Source: Hymenochaete sp. R1
Taxonomy: Eukaryota; Basidiomycota; Agaricomycetes; Hymenochaetales; Hymenochaetaceae
Assembly: GCA_019400425.1 (NCBI GenBank)
Contig: JAFREE010000083.1
Coordinates: forward strand, 1-64,000
Direction of reading: 5' to 3'
Length of the DNA stretch: 64,000 nucleotides
In this document: in pieces, positions 23,321-34,997 of the stretch
How the letters are laid out: each line of letters starts with the position of its first letter
Numbering within the stretch: position 1 is the first letter of the stretch
Position numbers and translations under genes: made by a program
Notes under the pieces: generated by a model
Told to the model about the DNA's origin: nothing
What the model saw: only the letters and a program-made list of their open reading frames with translations
Databases searched by the model: none

Positions 23321-24349
23321 TTTACTTCCTCTTGTGCTCATTTTCGAATTGTTTCACGTTGTGGATATGGACAATATATTTATTAATGTTTCAAGACTAC
23401 TGGTGCTGCTTGTGCGTACAAGTGATGCAGCGTCGATGAGGGGCTTGGCGTAAGAGGCACTGTGGGTGAAAATCTGGAGACTATAACGGGAGCTCCTTCT
23501 ATACTAAGCTTGTTGTGAACCCATCTAGCTCGTCAGCCTCACGACGACAACGACCCAACGTGCAGATATTCGATATTATGGGGCATTCAGAGCCTTCTGC
23601 GATAGTCTGGACCCGGAGGACCTTTCAACACTTGTCTGTTTTACAAACAAGACCAGTCGCTCAGTCGCTGTCAGCCACTGGAACCGAAATAAGACATGTT
23701 TCTCATATGTTTACCAGCTTCATCTAATGCTTACTCTCACTTCTCCGACAAGTCGCATATAAAAGCAGACAAGAATACCCAACCTTTTCTTTTCCTCAGA
23801 CCACCGCCACCACCTCCCTCCCTCACACAAACAACCCAGCGCGATGCTACCCATCCAGCCTCTGCGCACTACTCATCAAACCTTCTGCACGATGCCGTCC
23901 ATTAGGCCTCTCCGCCATCTAAACCAAACCATCCATTGAAGGATCGTTTGAGAAATGAATTCATGCCCTATTGATCGACAAGCACAGACACTTCAATAGT
24001 TCGTACTGTTAGATGTTAGAACTTGCGTATGGAAAGGGCTCTATGTAACGGAAATTTATTTATTTTGAAAATCTTAGTTTGACCTGTTTCATTCCTTGAG
24101 ATACATGTCGAAGTCATTCATGTCCGCTACGAAAAATAATATGCTCAAGATTCTGTCAGTTTTATGTGAACGGACACAGCTCGAATGTACGGCACTATTG
24201 CTTTGCAAAAATGGGATAACTCCACTGGAATGAGTCAAATATCAGGGTATTGATTATATGAATCCTAATTCAATCAAGCGGAAGAGCGATATTGTAGCAT
24301 GAGAAAGAAGTATGTAGTGCAAATAATGGATGAAAAGAAACGAGGTCAT
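23321..24349. other. Intergenic region with truncated repeat
   Basis: This lies between FMP52 (plus) and the ADIP-family gene (minus), which converge. It contains the truncated repeat copy C at about 23700-23940. The remainder is AT-rich, with no coding signal. Confidence 0.5.
23700..23940 (+). repeat. Interspersed repeat, truncated copy C
   Basis: In the same orientation as copy B, this diverged piece contains CATATGTTTACCAG, CTCCGAC, the core TATAAAAGCAG, AGACCACC and GCGCGATGC...CCTCTCCGCC blocks in the same order as copies A and B. It ends after the first repeat units. The 3' two-thirds of the element is missing. Confidence 0.65.
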
Positions 24350-27032
24350 CTACTTCCAGCCGGGCCCAATAGGCGCCGCATCTGCACTTCCAATAGGCAC
24401 CCGTCTTGCTCCACCTTTCCCGTTCAAAAGAGGTCTCACACTCGTAGTCTGTTTGACTGTGAGAGTAGTTGGTTGAGTCGAAACAGTAGAAGCACCGGGT
24501 TTATTTGCTCCGTTTTCTTTGTTCGTCCCGCCGCGCCCAGCAGTAGGTCTGACTGAAGTGCTTGTCTTTCCATCGCTTTTGGTTCTGGTACCAGCCGTGC
24601 TGAATTTTGTCGGGGCTCCTCTTTCAGATAAAGTTCTAGGTTCGACTTTGCTCTTGCCTTTACTTTTGCTCTTGCTCTTGCTTTGTAAAGGCGATCCGTC
24701 CCCAACGCTTGTGAGTTCTTCGATGCGGAGCTCCTGGTCCAATGGTGTGAGTTTCTGTTCGGAGCCTGAAGCAACAGGATGCGTTGCGTTGTCTCGTAAG
24801 TCGACTGGCTGCTCCGTATCGGAGTCGACGTCGCTTCTCTGGCCGGGGGAATTTGAGAGTAAGAGGATACGGCTGAGAGGACTAGGTCGCGCAGGAGAAT
24901 AGGCATGGATCATCCGTTGAGCGAAGGGTTTGGCAACTGGGAATGGTCGTTTAGGAGATACGAAAGGTTCGCTGGATCCTGCCATATCCGGTTCGTCATC
25001 GTCTGGTGATCCAAAAGAGGGAGCTGCGATAGGCTTCATTGAAGAAAGAATGTCGTGTTCAGGTCGGGGAAGAGAAGTTAAGGGCGATGGTGCAGGTAGG
25101 ACAAACGAATCGGGAACGAGTGATGAGGAGGGGGCGGTCGACAAAAGAGTGGTGGGAGGCAGTACCTCGGTCTCGAAGGAAGGGATGACCTTTTGTCGAG
25201 AACTCGATGCCTCAAGCAACGTTGCACTCGACCGTTTTGGTGAGCCCATGGGTCGACTCTTCTTCGAAACCTTTCCAACGTGGAAGGATGGCCTTGCTGG
25301 CGATTGGTTCTGTACTGTCGGTTTTCGCGCCGACGGCATTGCTTTCTTTGGGGACTTCGGGCGTTTGGCCTTATGCGATTGTCGCGGTGAGGGTGGTAGT
25401 TCAAGCGGTTCTGCCGGTGCTTCAAAATATGCATCAAGTCCTGTGCTTGCCTTTGGGACCTCCTCGTTATGAGGGATTGACATCTGCGACCGCCAGAGGT
25501 GCTGTTCGTGTCGGAACTGTTGTCTCTCTTCCTATAAGGAGGTTAGCCATTGAATATAACGATACACATTGCTGCTCACTTCCAGTGCCGCCTTTTCATC
25601 CCTGAGCGCAAGAGCCGCCTCGTCAACCTTATTCCGAGCCTTGTCAAGCTCCTTTCTGATTTTCTCTAAAAGCTGCCTCTCGTGAACATTGGCTTTGTCG
25701 TCGTCGGTATTTACGAATCGGCGAACTATATCTTGCGCTTGATTGGCATAGTCCCCACTCTCTTGTCGTGTCCGGGCTTGATCTATAGGAGTTTTAGTCG
25801 AGAATAGTGAAAGATAATCTCTACGTACCTAGCTGCCTCCGAAGATCCACTATTGTGTTTTGCAGCTTCTGTATCTCTTTCACGTGCCTCGCACTCTCCC
25901 CTTGTTCAGGCCTTTGAATGTGTTGGTCGTTAACGTTGGGTTGAGGGGCGATCGATGGCGTTGATTCGGGGTCGTAATTAATTCCATAGTGTACAATCGT
26001 TTGCCTAAAATTTACTAGGAGGCCATTCATCTTTTCGCTTGCTTCCTCTGATGCTGAGAGGGAAAAGAAATCCGACTGTCTGAACTGCGGCGACTCTTCT
26101 TCCTGGGTTCCGGAAGAGCGGATACGGCAGGCTCGAAGGACGCGTGCAAGTTCGTTCGCAGTAGCAAGGACTAGATTCTTCAGACTGGTGTTTTCATCCG
26201 ACAGTTCTCTTCTAGAGTTTTCTGATGCGTCCAACGCATCTTCGATGAGAGACGGGCTTTTGGTAGCAACGTCACTATCCCGGAGATTAGCGGTGGGATT
26301 GGCCAACGTCGACGAGAACCTGATACCAGAAGAGGTAGATCCAAGTTTCGTTTGAGAATCTGATATCTTCTGCCACCTATCTAACATCTTTTCACTCTCC
26401 TTCTCCCTCCGTTTTAGATCCGCTGCGTTTGTTTGCCTTAATGCTTGCATCGCTGTTCGCGTTCGTTGCATTTCAGTTGAGGTAGCTTTGTGGGCAGCTT
26501 CGGACACTTGCAGAGATTTGTTTGCCGCACTGATTAAGTTAGGTCAGAAAGCCTCTATTTGTCGGCATAAGACGGACATTACTTCAAACGGGTTTTGAAC
26601 AGGTTTGTCTCCCGTTCGGAAGAAGCTAGCTGCTCTGCAGTTCTATCGTGCATAGCTGATACGCGCTCGTTCTCGTAAGACAATGAACGTAGCTTCGTAG
26701 ATACGTTCTCCATTCTTGACATGTCGTCCTGTGTTGGATAGTAGATTAGACGGTGAAGTTTGGAACGTGACCCGACGCACCGCTCTCTGCCCCAACATTC
26801 CTAGCATGCACTTCGATAGCCTGTCGGCATCCTGCTTTGAAAGCCCGTCAAATGACACTCCAGATCCCCGAGCAAACCCGAGCGCAATCAGTTGCGAGTT
26901 GATGTACTGTAGCGTTGAAGTAGCATTGATGGAATCTGTCGAAGAGCCATCGGAGTAGGGAGAGCCGTAGACGAACTCTTTCACTTCGTCATCCCCCGCA
27001 AATTGCACCGTTTTCCGCGGAGTGCACTCCAT
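24350..27032 (-). CDS. Afadin/alpha-actinin-binding (ADIP) family coiled-coil protein
   Basis: Predicted coiled-coil scaffold of the ADIP (Pfam PF11559-type) family. Animal relatives act at centrosomes and junctions; fungal roles are poorly known. Exons in transcription order: 27032-26781, 26728-26583, 26529-25829, 25782-25580, 25531-24350, giving 827 residues. The N-terminus (MECTPRKTVQF, then EFVYGSPYSDG) leads into INSQLIALGF and LLGMLGQRADDMSRMENVSTK. This is the hallmark region of agaricomycete ADIP proteins. Long heptad-like helices follow (residues about 85-215, 335-375 and 375-450). The last ~380 residues are a basic, Ser/Pro/Lys-rich disordered tail with many KSPKK-like motifs. Introns are 46-53 bp, at the short end for this genome. 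Confidence 0.82.
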
Positions 27033-28115
27033 CGATTCACCTGGCTTGCAAAGTAGTCCAGAGTAGCGCCTTTCGTTCGTGTCCCCACTGATAGCCAGCG
27101 TGAGTAGAGTAAGTAGAATGGTTGAAGGCGTTTCGAAACAAGAAGATGTTCAAGTTGCCATTTCCCTCCAGCCAGACAGGCGCGTCGCGTGTCGCGTTCT
27201 CTGCGTCCTCTCAACCGACGCTTAAACCACGCACGTGACATTTTACTAAGTAAACAAAACAAAATTCTCTTACATAAGAACGAATGCAAGTCCCGAAAAT
27301 TAGCCAATTCGGGTCTCACCCTCTACTTTCCCCTTCTTCCGTCACAATGATTCCCAAGTGACATACCGGGGGTTTTCCGGAACTTTAGGTGCATTACTAT
27401 TTAAAAATTGCTCTTTCGAACCTTTAAAGCAGATACTCCGCGGACATCGAGACGTTCAGACTTTTAACCGCCGGTTGAGACTGTGTAACTCTCTTGGATC
27501 CCTCTCACAGACAAATTTGAATCAGGCACGAGCCACAACCTTGAGAACTCCGTTGACGTGTTCTATAGCTCCATATAAAGAGTGCGGATACCTATTTGAC
27601 ATGATCCATGGTAAAGCATCGACCTCTATTATATGGAATTGTCTTGTGACCATTTTTCAATAGACCGCAATAGCTTCGACTCAAAGCATGCTTGGGAGAT
27701 ATCGAGAATCTAACGAAGAGGTGGCGTGAGTATTTCGGTCTCTAACTCCTTGACGCTGTCTTTTAAAAGAAATGCTACACGAATCATCCAGAGGCATCCC
27801 GACATCTTTACGTCGAGAAGTGGTACTGCTTTTAGCAAAACGTCTTTTACCCACACTCGGTAAATTCTCTGGGATCTTGAATAGGACCTGTCCGATTCTT
27901 CTTGCGTCGTGGCGAGAACAAACAGAAAATGACCGAGCCTAGTAAAACGGCCATTTCGACACATACGCTCAAACATCATTTCTTACCCCTTTCCCTCTTC
28001 CTACTTTCTTCGTTGCGACTGGACTCGAAATAATCCCTCCCGCCGTTCATAACTTCTTTTCGCGAATCTGTCTGGTCACAGTCTCAGCTATACCTCATCT
28101 CCTTTTTATTCTGTC
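27033..28115. other. Divergent intergenic region
   Basis: This lies between the ADIP-family gene (minus) and the DUF6533-like gene (plus). Open frames are short and AT-rich. One minus-strand frame (27710-27979) has a weakly hydrophobic segment but no recognised content. Confidence 0.45.
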
Positions 28116-29717
28116 ATGTCTGCCGGCAGCCCTCTCGATTTCTTGGTTCGAGTTGCAGAAGGCTACGAGACATCTCGGGTGATGGCCCTTTCGGGTCTGG
28201 TTGCGTTAGGTTATGATCACTTGACCTGTCTCGACCAAGAGGTGCGGTAGTGAGAAGCGTAGAAAGACGCATACGCTTACTTTTTGAAGGTTGAATTCTT
28301 TTGGGATACCAGCTTTTCCTTGACCAAAACCTTGTACTTCTTGGTAAGAGCAAGACACGGCTACATATCACGTTTTCTGACGCAAATCCGAAAAACAGAA
28401 TCGATATGTCCCGTATCCTGGTTTTGTGTAAGTGTCGATTAATGGATGAATATCGAGCTCTGACGTGGCTATTGTTAGTCTTCTACTCTTTTGTGAGGCC
28501 GCGACGGGACAATCGCGGGAAGAGCGCTGAATTTGCTTGCATTCTAGACCTCTTCAAACCGGACCTTCCTGTTTCTGTACGTGCTCCTAGTCTTATTCGA
28601 AACAAATAACTTATATTTCGCTCAAGTTGTGGGTCATTTCTAGCTATTGAGAATGCACAAGAAGTGCGGTGCTAATTAATCAACCCGAAGCTGTACCTCT
28701 GCCATTAGAACGACCACATCCATTCTCGTTGTTGGCATGTTCATCGTTGAAGGTAACATAGTCTTAAAAATTGCAATCTGAAGACACTGAACTCTTGCGT
28801 AGCTATTCTAACCATTCGGGTTTATTATATGTGGTCAAATAACCGACATATCCAACGCATTCTGTGCTGCGTATTTGCTGTATGTACATTCACCGCTCTT
28901 GGCTTTGCTGCAAAGCTCATTTCGGTATGTGTATTTTTTTCTCCTTTTGTGATATTAAAAATACTGATATATTTTTTGTTAAGGGTTTGGAAGGTACACA
29001 TATTGCCGGTATTTCTCCCACAAACTGGTGCATTTTGTTGTGTTTGTGACTTAATATATCATAGAAATCAACCTACGGCAGTGTATAAACATTGGTTCTG
29101 GACAAGCTTGGCGTATGTGCGAATTGCACCTCACTCCCTTACCGTGCTAACAATGTGACAGCTATTTTTCTCCCTGTCTTTGTGAGAGCTACATATGTCT
29201 TTTGCGTCTCCTAACTGACTATCTTACGGAAGATCATGCAAAGTACTCAAAACTTTCCATAACAATTTTACTCCAGCTCAATTTAACCGAATTGTCTACA
29301 GCCATTCTTTTCCTGCTGACAGTACTGAGGATCCTTCGGCCTGTGAGATCAAATCGAAGTAATACTGTCACAACGAGGCTGCTCCGCGAGTGAGCCATTT
29401 CCAAAGAAGCATAGGAAATATCTAACCCATTTTTCAAAGCGGCGCCTTTTTCTATTTTGTTGCTATCAGTGAGTAACTCATCTCCATACAGATGCAATAC
29501 TTGAAGAGGTGTAGTCTCGTTGGGATACTCTGGCATCGGAAGGTAAGCGTCTCAAACAACAAGCATTACTAGCGAACTAGCTGAGTAATTCTTTTAAAGC
29601 CTGCCCAGCATTCTTCACCATCCAATGGTGAGATCTTTGCCTGTGATCACCTTACATTCGTCGAATAATCAACTTCCACCCTTTCAGATTGCGCTACCAG
29701 CTTTGCTATCAAAGTAA
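28116..29717 (+). CDS. DUF6533-like multi-pass membrane protein
   Basis: Resembles the DUF6533 group of predicted seven-helix membrane proteins, expanded in Agaricomycetes; function unknown. My model has 15 short exons: 28116-28241, 28290-28343, 28399-28427, 28479-28492, 28548-28576, 28644-28663, 28709-28752, 28803-28924, 28984-29039, 29065-29112, 29162-29389, 29440-29468, 29515-29542, 29600-29627, 29688-29717. Family marks are YDHLTCLDQEVEFFW near residues 35-50, SLTKTLYFLNRYV, VEAILTIRVYYMWSNNRH, and RLLRDGAFFYFVAI late in the protein. Several hydrophobic helices are evident. Exon 11 could instead contain another intron (about 29181-29290), which would remove an atypical hydrophilic stretch. 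The last three exons are the least certain. The very short exons (14 and 20 nt) made frame tracking necessary, and all junctions are GT-AG. Confidence 0.62.
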
Positions 29718-31301
29718 ACTATTTTTAGTCTCCCTCAAGCATAATTCTGTCACTCATTACGGGTTACTGCTCTAGCTTCGTCCTCGCCGTCCACTCTATA
29801 TGTGCCTCGCACTTAATTCTCAGCATTCATTCACTTGCGGCTGACTTAGGAAGCGATCCGATGTTCTTATTGTCTCATATTGAACTGGAGCGACTGCCAT
29901 GGCGCCGGGGTGAGAACGAGAACGAGTTGCTTATCGAGCTGGACGTGGTGCAAGAACCAAATGTGGACTACGAGAGCGTCAACCCGCAAAGTACGGAAGC
30001 AAATGTCCAAAGATGCAAGGAGGTCGAGGCGCGCTTGCGTTTGTCACGCGTGGGCGTGCTTGATACAAGCTCGCAACCTGATCTTGGTTTTCTACGGTAT
30101 GTTCCAAAACGTCGCGAACGTCGCTAGTAGTTGTGAGCTGCTGGGCCTCCCCAATCGTGATCTTCCGTTTCAAAAGTCGTGAGGTATAATCATCTGTATA
30201 CTCGTTTATAACGAAAGGGATTGCCCCCCCCCCCCCTCCAAAAAAAAAGAGTTGGTCCGAATATTTGCAGGTAAGTAGATATCAGCTGTATATTCAGATT
30301 AACACGGGTGCATAACAAAAGTGATCGACAAATGTTCAGACCTCCCTCCCATCTTCCCTCTCATCCCCAACACCCAAATTACTGACCCGTAAATCACAAG
30401 AACGCCTTCGAGTAAATATCGTTGATCTTGATCTACTAGCACCCCATTTTGAGCTTTATTGTTGATCTTTTGATCCTCTCTTTCACATAGGCATGAGGGC
30501 CAGTTGAGCCTCTCGCCATATACAACTACGCTACAGATTTGGTCCCATGCTTCATTTAATGAAAGTCACCACGGCAGTCAAAGAAAGTCAACACCGCCTA
30601 GATCTTGCTGATCTGTTTCTACTCGTTGATTTCTAATGACGAACTTCCTGATAAGGCACTACCCAAATTCAGAACACGCTCCTCTGAGCAGGTCAGAAAC
30701 ATGAACAAGTTGATGCCATAACCTTCATCATCGTGCATGTTGCTTTCGGCGAGTGTTTCGGCGATTGTCCAAGAGGAGGTCTCTAGTTTTTCATGTATGT
30801 CAGTCTCCACTCCCCAAAATATCAAATTCAATCAATCAAGCGCGTTGAGGACTTGAACTTTTGTTCCGAATATGTTTTTTGGGACGTTACGGGCACTTTG
30901 AAGGATCCGTAGTCATCGTGAATAACGGAAGTCTACCTCAAGTATCAGCTATGCAGCAACCCGTACATATAAATGAGACCATCTTTCTTACACTTCCTTC
31001 CGCATAGTCGCAGCGGAAATTGCGATTACCCGAGAGCCCTAAAAAGATAAAAGGCAACTGCCCAATATCAAGCGTGCTGCTTAATACCAGGAGTGCTGCA
31101 GCGTGAATCCAGAGATCCTTCGACTCGCCGAGTAAGATATCACTTGCGCTACATTTGTCCCCAACCCAATTTGAAAGTATACTCGTTCAGGCATATCCTT
31201 CCTGGAGAGAAGTGATTCCTATAATTTCAGAACCTTGAAGTTGGTTGCTCGTCGCCACCATCGCCAGACCCCGCCTCGGTACCTCATTTGTCTCGAGAAC
31301 G
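29718..31301. other. Intergenic region
   Basis: An AT-rich region. A plus-strand frame at 29861-30127 (88 residues, acidic, Glu-rich) is the only candidate, but it has no domain and no splice support. A poly-C run lies near 30222-30236. The final 200 bp are the promoter of the Zn2Cys6 gene. Confidence 0.45.
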
Positions 31302-33318
31302 ATGGCAGAGGAAAGCTCCAAACCAGCAAGGAAACGTAGGCTCCCAGCTTGTACAAGTTGTCGCACCAAGAAACTAAAGGTAGCATTGCAATTTGGTCGA
31401 GTATTTTATACAGCATTTTTTTTATAGAGATTTCAACCCACAGTGCGGATTTTCAAAAGATAGTCCATCCTGCGAAAGGTGCAGAGAACTTGGCATGATT
31501 TGTTCCGGTCGTGTTTCGACAAATGAGAGACAAAAAAAAGATCAAGAAAGGCTAGAAAGGTCTCTTATACAATCCGGCAGAGGGTCGCTTCCGGCAATGC
31601 AAGACTCTCCTCAGCGTGTTCAGGTAGACTCTGGCTTTTCATACAACACTTGATACACAGTCTAACGGGATTTGACAGGACGGAATCCAACATCTGCTAG
31701 GACCATATTCAAGTGTTGGTTATGATGCTTGCTCGTCCCGGAGAGACACTGTGTCAGTCAACACACATCGTGCGGGGATATGGGTCCCGTATGACACGCA
31801 TGATGTCACTAGGGATGCCATACAAGACTATCACCAGTTGATGTCGGCTTCTCCCATTGAACATTCGCAACAATCTATCAACCCGTTGGTACGTTCATAG
31901 GTACAAGCATTTGATAACTTACTAATCTCGCGAGTCTTTCCCAACTCTATAACTTCAGATCCAAGCACGAAGTTTTGCACCTACGAAAGGCCCAATGTCA
32001 GCTCTACTCCCAAGCTCAAGACCTTGGTCTCCTCGTCCTTTAAATACACCTTCACGGTATGCCCGCGTTTTTGTTTGTAAGTGAGCGATATTTTAAAGGG
32101 GCTTTAAAGGGCATGTTCGTTGCCAGCAGACCAAGGACAGACTGAGGCTTCATCAAAGCTGAAGTAAGTGTCGCGTCTCATATCTCTGATCATCTTTTCT
32201 TTTGAGTCTTACTCGCCAAATTGGGCTTTGTTGCGTCGATCACCAAAAATATTTTCTTGGCACGCACTCGTTCAATAGCTCGGCTGCTGCCACAGACACC
32301 TACGCATTCCAAGAAACACCAGCGCCGGGTACATATCAAAGTTCCCTTACCAATGACATCCGAAGTCAGGCTCATTTGAGTGATATAATAGTAAATCATG
32401 GCACCGGCCCGGGTCCAATAACACCAGCACCCGACTGCTCGTTGGGACACGATCACCAGCGTTCCACGCAGGCACACTGGCTGAACAACTTTTCGACACA
32501 TTCTGTACAACTACATCAGACGTGAGTTTTTCCATTCTAGACCCAAACTTTCTAGCTCAGATGAACTCCCAGCTCTGATAATACGGTGGAAACTCCCGAC
32601 CAAGCATGGCTTCAAGAACAAGCCGCGGGGATATACCAGCAACATCCGCAGGTAGTAATAATACTAGATTTTATCTTATTTATTTAAAATTTGAAGGTAT
32701 TTTTTAAGCAAACTAACTCAAGCCATTGGATAGCGGGGCCTCATATTGAACCAGGCGCCGCAGCCGAAGTTGGAGTTTATCCCGCGACAGAGACAAATCT
32801 CATACCACCTCTCGGTCCACAAGATGATTCTTCGCAACCCGGCTTTCCACCCACATTGTTTACAACACCAGCGTGAGCTTTCTTGTTCTTCTCTTATTAA
32901 CATTGGATACTCATGAATACTGGTCGTTAGCCTGTCGCAGCAAGGGTTTGCGCAGAACCAACAAGCACAGTCATCGAGGCGAGTCCGTAAATTTTATCAT
33001 GATGACAAACAGCGTATTGATACAATCGAAACAATTGCTTCAGCGAAGCCTTGAGCGCATCCCTTGACATCCCGCCATCCTTTGAGGATTTGATGCGAGG
33101 TAATGAAGTTTCATCCGATCCCCCACTCGTGGGACTTGACCCACACTTGCTCTACGATTTAGAGCTAGTAAGTGGATGCCAACATATACAATCCACCGTA
33201 CTTTAATATAGTTCATATCCATGAGCAGCAGATGATCTTGCCAGAAACCACATCTCCGGCGTCGAGGCTCTCAGGTCGTCAGCCTGATCATTACCGACGG
33301 CGTTACCACCCCTACTGA
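31302..33318 (+). CDS. Zn(2)-Cys(6) fungal transcription factor
   Basis: Predicted nuclear DNA-binding regulator. The zinc cluster is split by the first intron. Exon 1 (31302-31379) gives ACTSCRTKKLK and exon 2 (from 31444) starts with the third Cys, continuing CGFSKDSPSCERCRELGMIC. This matches CX2CX6CX8CX2CX6C. A basic stretch (KPARKRRLP) precedes it. Later exons (31679-31888, 31959-32056 and several from about 32110 to 33318) encode a Ser/Gln/Pro-rich region. It ends in DLEL, QMILPETTSPASRLSG and a Tyr stop at 33316-33318. The total is about 450 residues. I saw no fungal-specific middle homology domain, so it is a short factor of the simple type. The 3' exon borders are less certain than the first five. 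Confidence 0.78.
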
Positions 33319-34083
33319 TGTCGTAATACCGTCACAGGGCGGTGGCTCGGACGCAAGCTCTATACAGTAAATCCTTCTCTAATATGTAGTTCATACTTTG
33401 ACACTAACCTCGTCGAAGATTCCAGAGGAATATGTACTGAACTACGCGGCAGATAGACAATCAAGTATGTACGGCTGGGAAGTGAGGTAAAAGGAAGTGC
33501 TCCGAGTCTGTATCTGAAAAAGTGTGCGTATTGGCCCGTACATTGTTTCATTTTCTTGGTTTCGAGTAGTCAATACTTGACAGAAGAAGGCTTAGAGAGT
33601 CTGGATGTATATACGGATATCCGTTATCTCTTCTAGTATACCCCTTCGAGTTTCAAGAGTTCTGCTTCTACTCCAGCGCATTTATTATTAAGGAAGCTCT
33701 ATTGTAGGATAACGTTCAAGTTGCTTGCGAAGTAGGATAAGTGGGATGTAGCTTCGAGATGGTGTTCTTCATTCTGTGAAATTTACTGATTTGTCCTAGC
33801 ACACGTTATGTGTAGAAAATCTTACGGTAGGGCACGATATCGCTCCCCTCCAGCCTTCCATAATTTGATCATGGTGTTGCACAATCGTTATCGCATTACT
33901 ATTTATACTAAAATCCATCGTTCTCAATGCATAACAGACCGGCGGGGGGAAATGCAATATTAATATCAAGACGAGAATCAGCACCGGCACAAGCATGCAA
34001 CACGAACTAGTCGACATTAAAAACAAGCCGGTGGGTAATATCGATCGATCGAGCATCCTGTCCAGAGTGTGCTTTACCGTAAA
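33319..34083. other. Intergenic region between convergent genes
   Basis: This spacer lies between the Zn2Cys6 gene (plus) and the Ser/Pro-rich gene (minus). It is AT-rich, with no coding signal. Confidence 0.45.
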
Positions 34084-34997
34084 TTATTGGACATTATCGA
34101 GCGAATCTATTGCCTGCGAACTCGTCGGAGAAAGGCTTAGGGGCTTGATTGATTGAGGCGTAGTCAGTGACAGAAACATCTTGCTGCTCCTGCTGTAGAC
34201 TAACTCACCCTCCAGCGTAGGATATGTCTGCCAATTTCGAACGGCCTCCATGCGCTGGGCCACTTTCAAGTCCTTATGCGGCATTGTTAGGAACGCATCA
34301 ATGTCTTTGTCTGGTTCCTCCTTGATAATTGAGAAATCGGGAATGGGTGAGGGCTCAGATGCTCGGACCTCCCTGACTGGAGTTGAAGTATTTGACCCAG
34401 AATACCAGGATTCTTGGTCATAGCCTAATTCTGGAACTGGTCCCAGGTCACATGGGTTTAGGAGACACGGGTCTAACTCCACATTGTCGCGTAAGAAGCT
34501 GCTGTCTCCGTCAACGGAATGGAAACGAGTGTCGACGTGGAGCTCGAAACAAGTTGAATGGCTGGCAAATGAATGGGAGGTGTCAAAATGATTGCTGATT
34601 ACCGCCTTGGGATCCGTCGAGAGCTGACTTGCAGACGATACAGTATAGGCGCTCGGTTTTTGATATTTCGGACTCGGGGTAGTGTATGACTGGTAAGCCG
34701 CAGGTTCTGTTGGAGACACAGGAGTGAAACTGCATTTCTGCGACGCCTGCTTAGTGAATGGTTGAAAATAAGGTGATGGTGAACGAGGGACGCGAAAACT
34801 TTCAGATTTGAAATCCAATACTCCCAAAAATTCATTCGGCACTCCCTTGACTCGAGCGGGGTGATTGCCTTCACGTTTCTTTTCGTCATTGCGCCGGATT
34901 CGATCGATGTCAATGAATGGACGATACTTGAGAACATAAAGTGAATAGTATTACTCAATACAGAACGACATCAGCTTACCTCCGTCCCGGTTTCCAT
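34084..34997 (-). CDS. Ser/Pro-rich hypothetical protein
   Basis: The function is unknown. A 6-codon first exon (34997-34980, METGTE) splices over a 53-bp intron to 34926-34084, giving 286 residues. The N-terminal part, YRPFIDIDRIRRNDEKKREG, is basic and looks helical; the remainder is Ser/Pro/Thr-rich with several SPSP and TPSP motifs. A short acidic KEEPDKDIDAF stretch near residue 225 resembles an activation or sumoylation-type region. The reading frame is open for 281 codons, which supports coding. It may be a nuclear protein: it neighbours a transcription factor and has a comparable composition. An additional intron near 34208 is possible and would change the last 40 residues. Confidence 0.55.

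Noticed and set aside
29861..30127. 88-codon Glu-rich frame as a small gene
   Set aside because: No domain, no promoter or splice context; listed only as part of the intergenic region.
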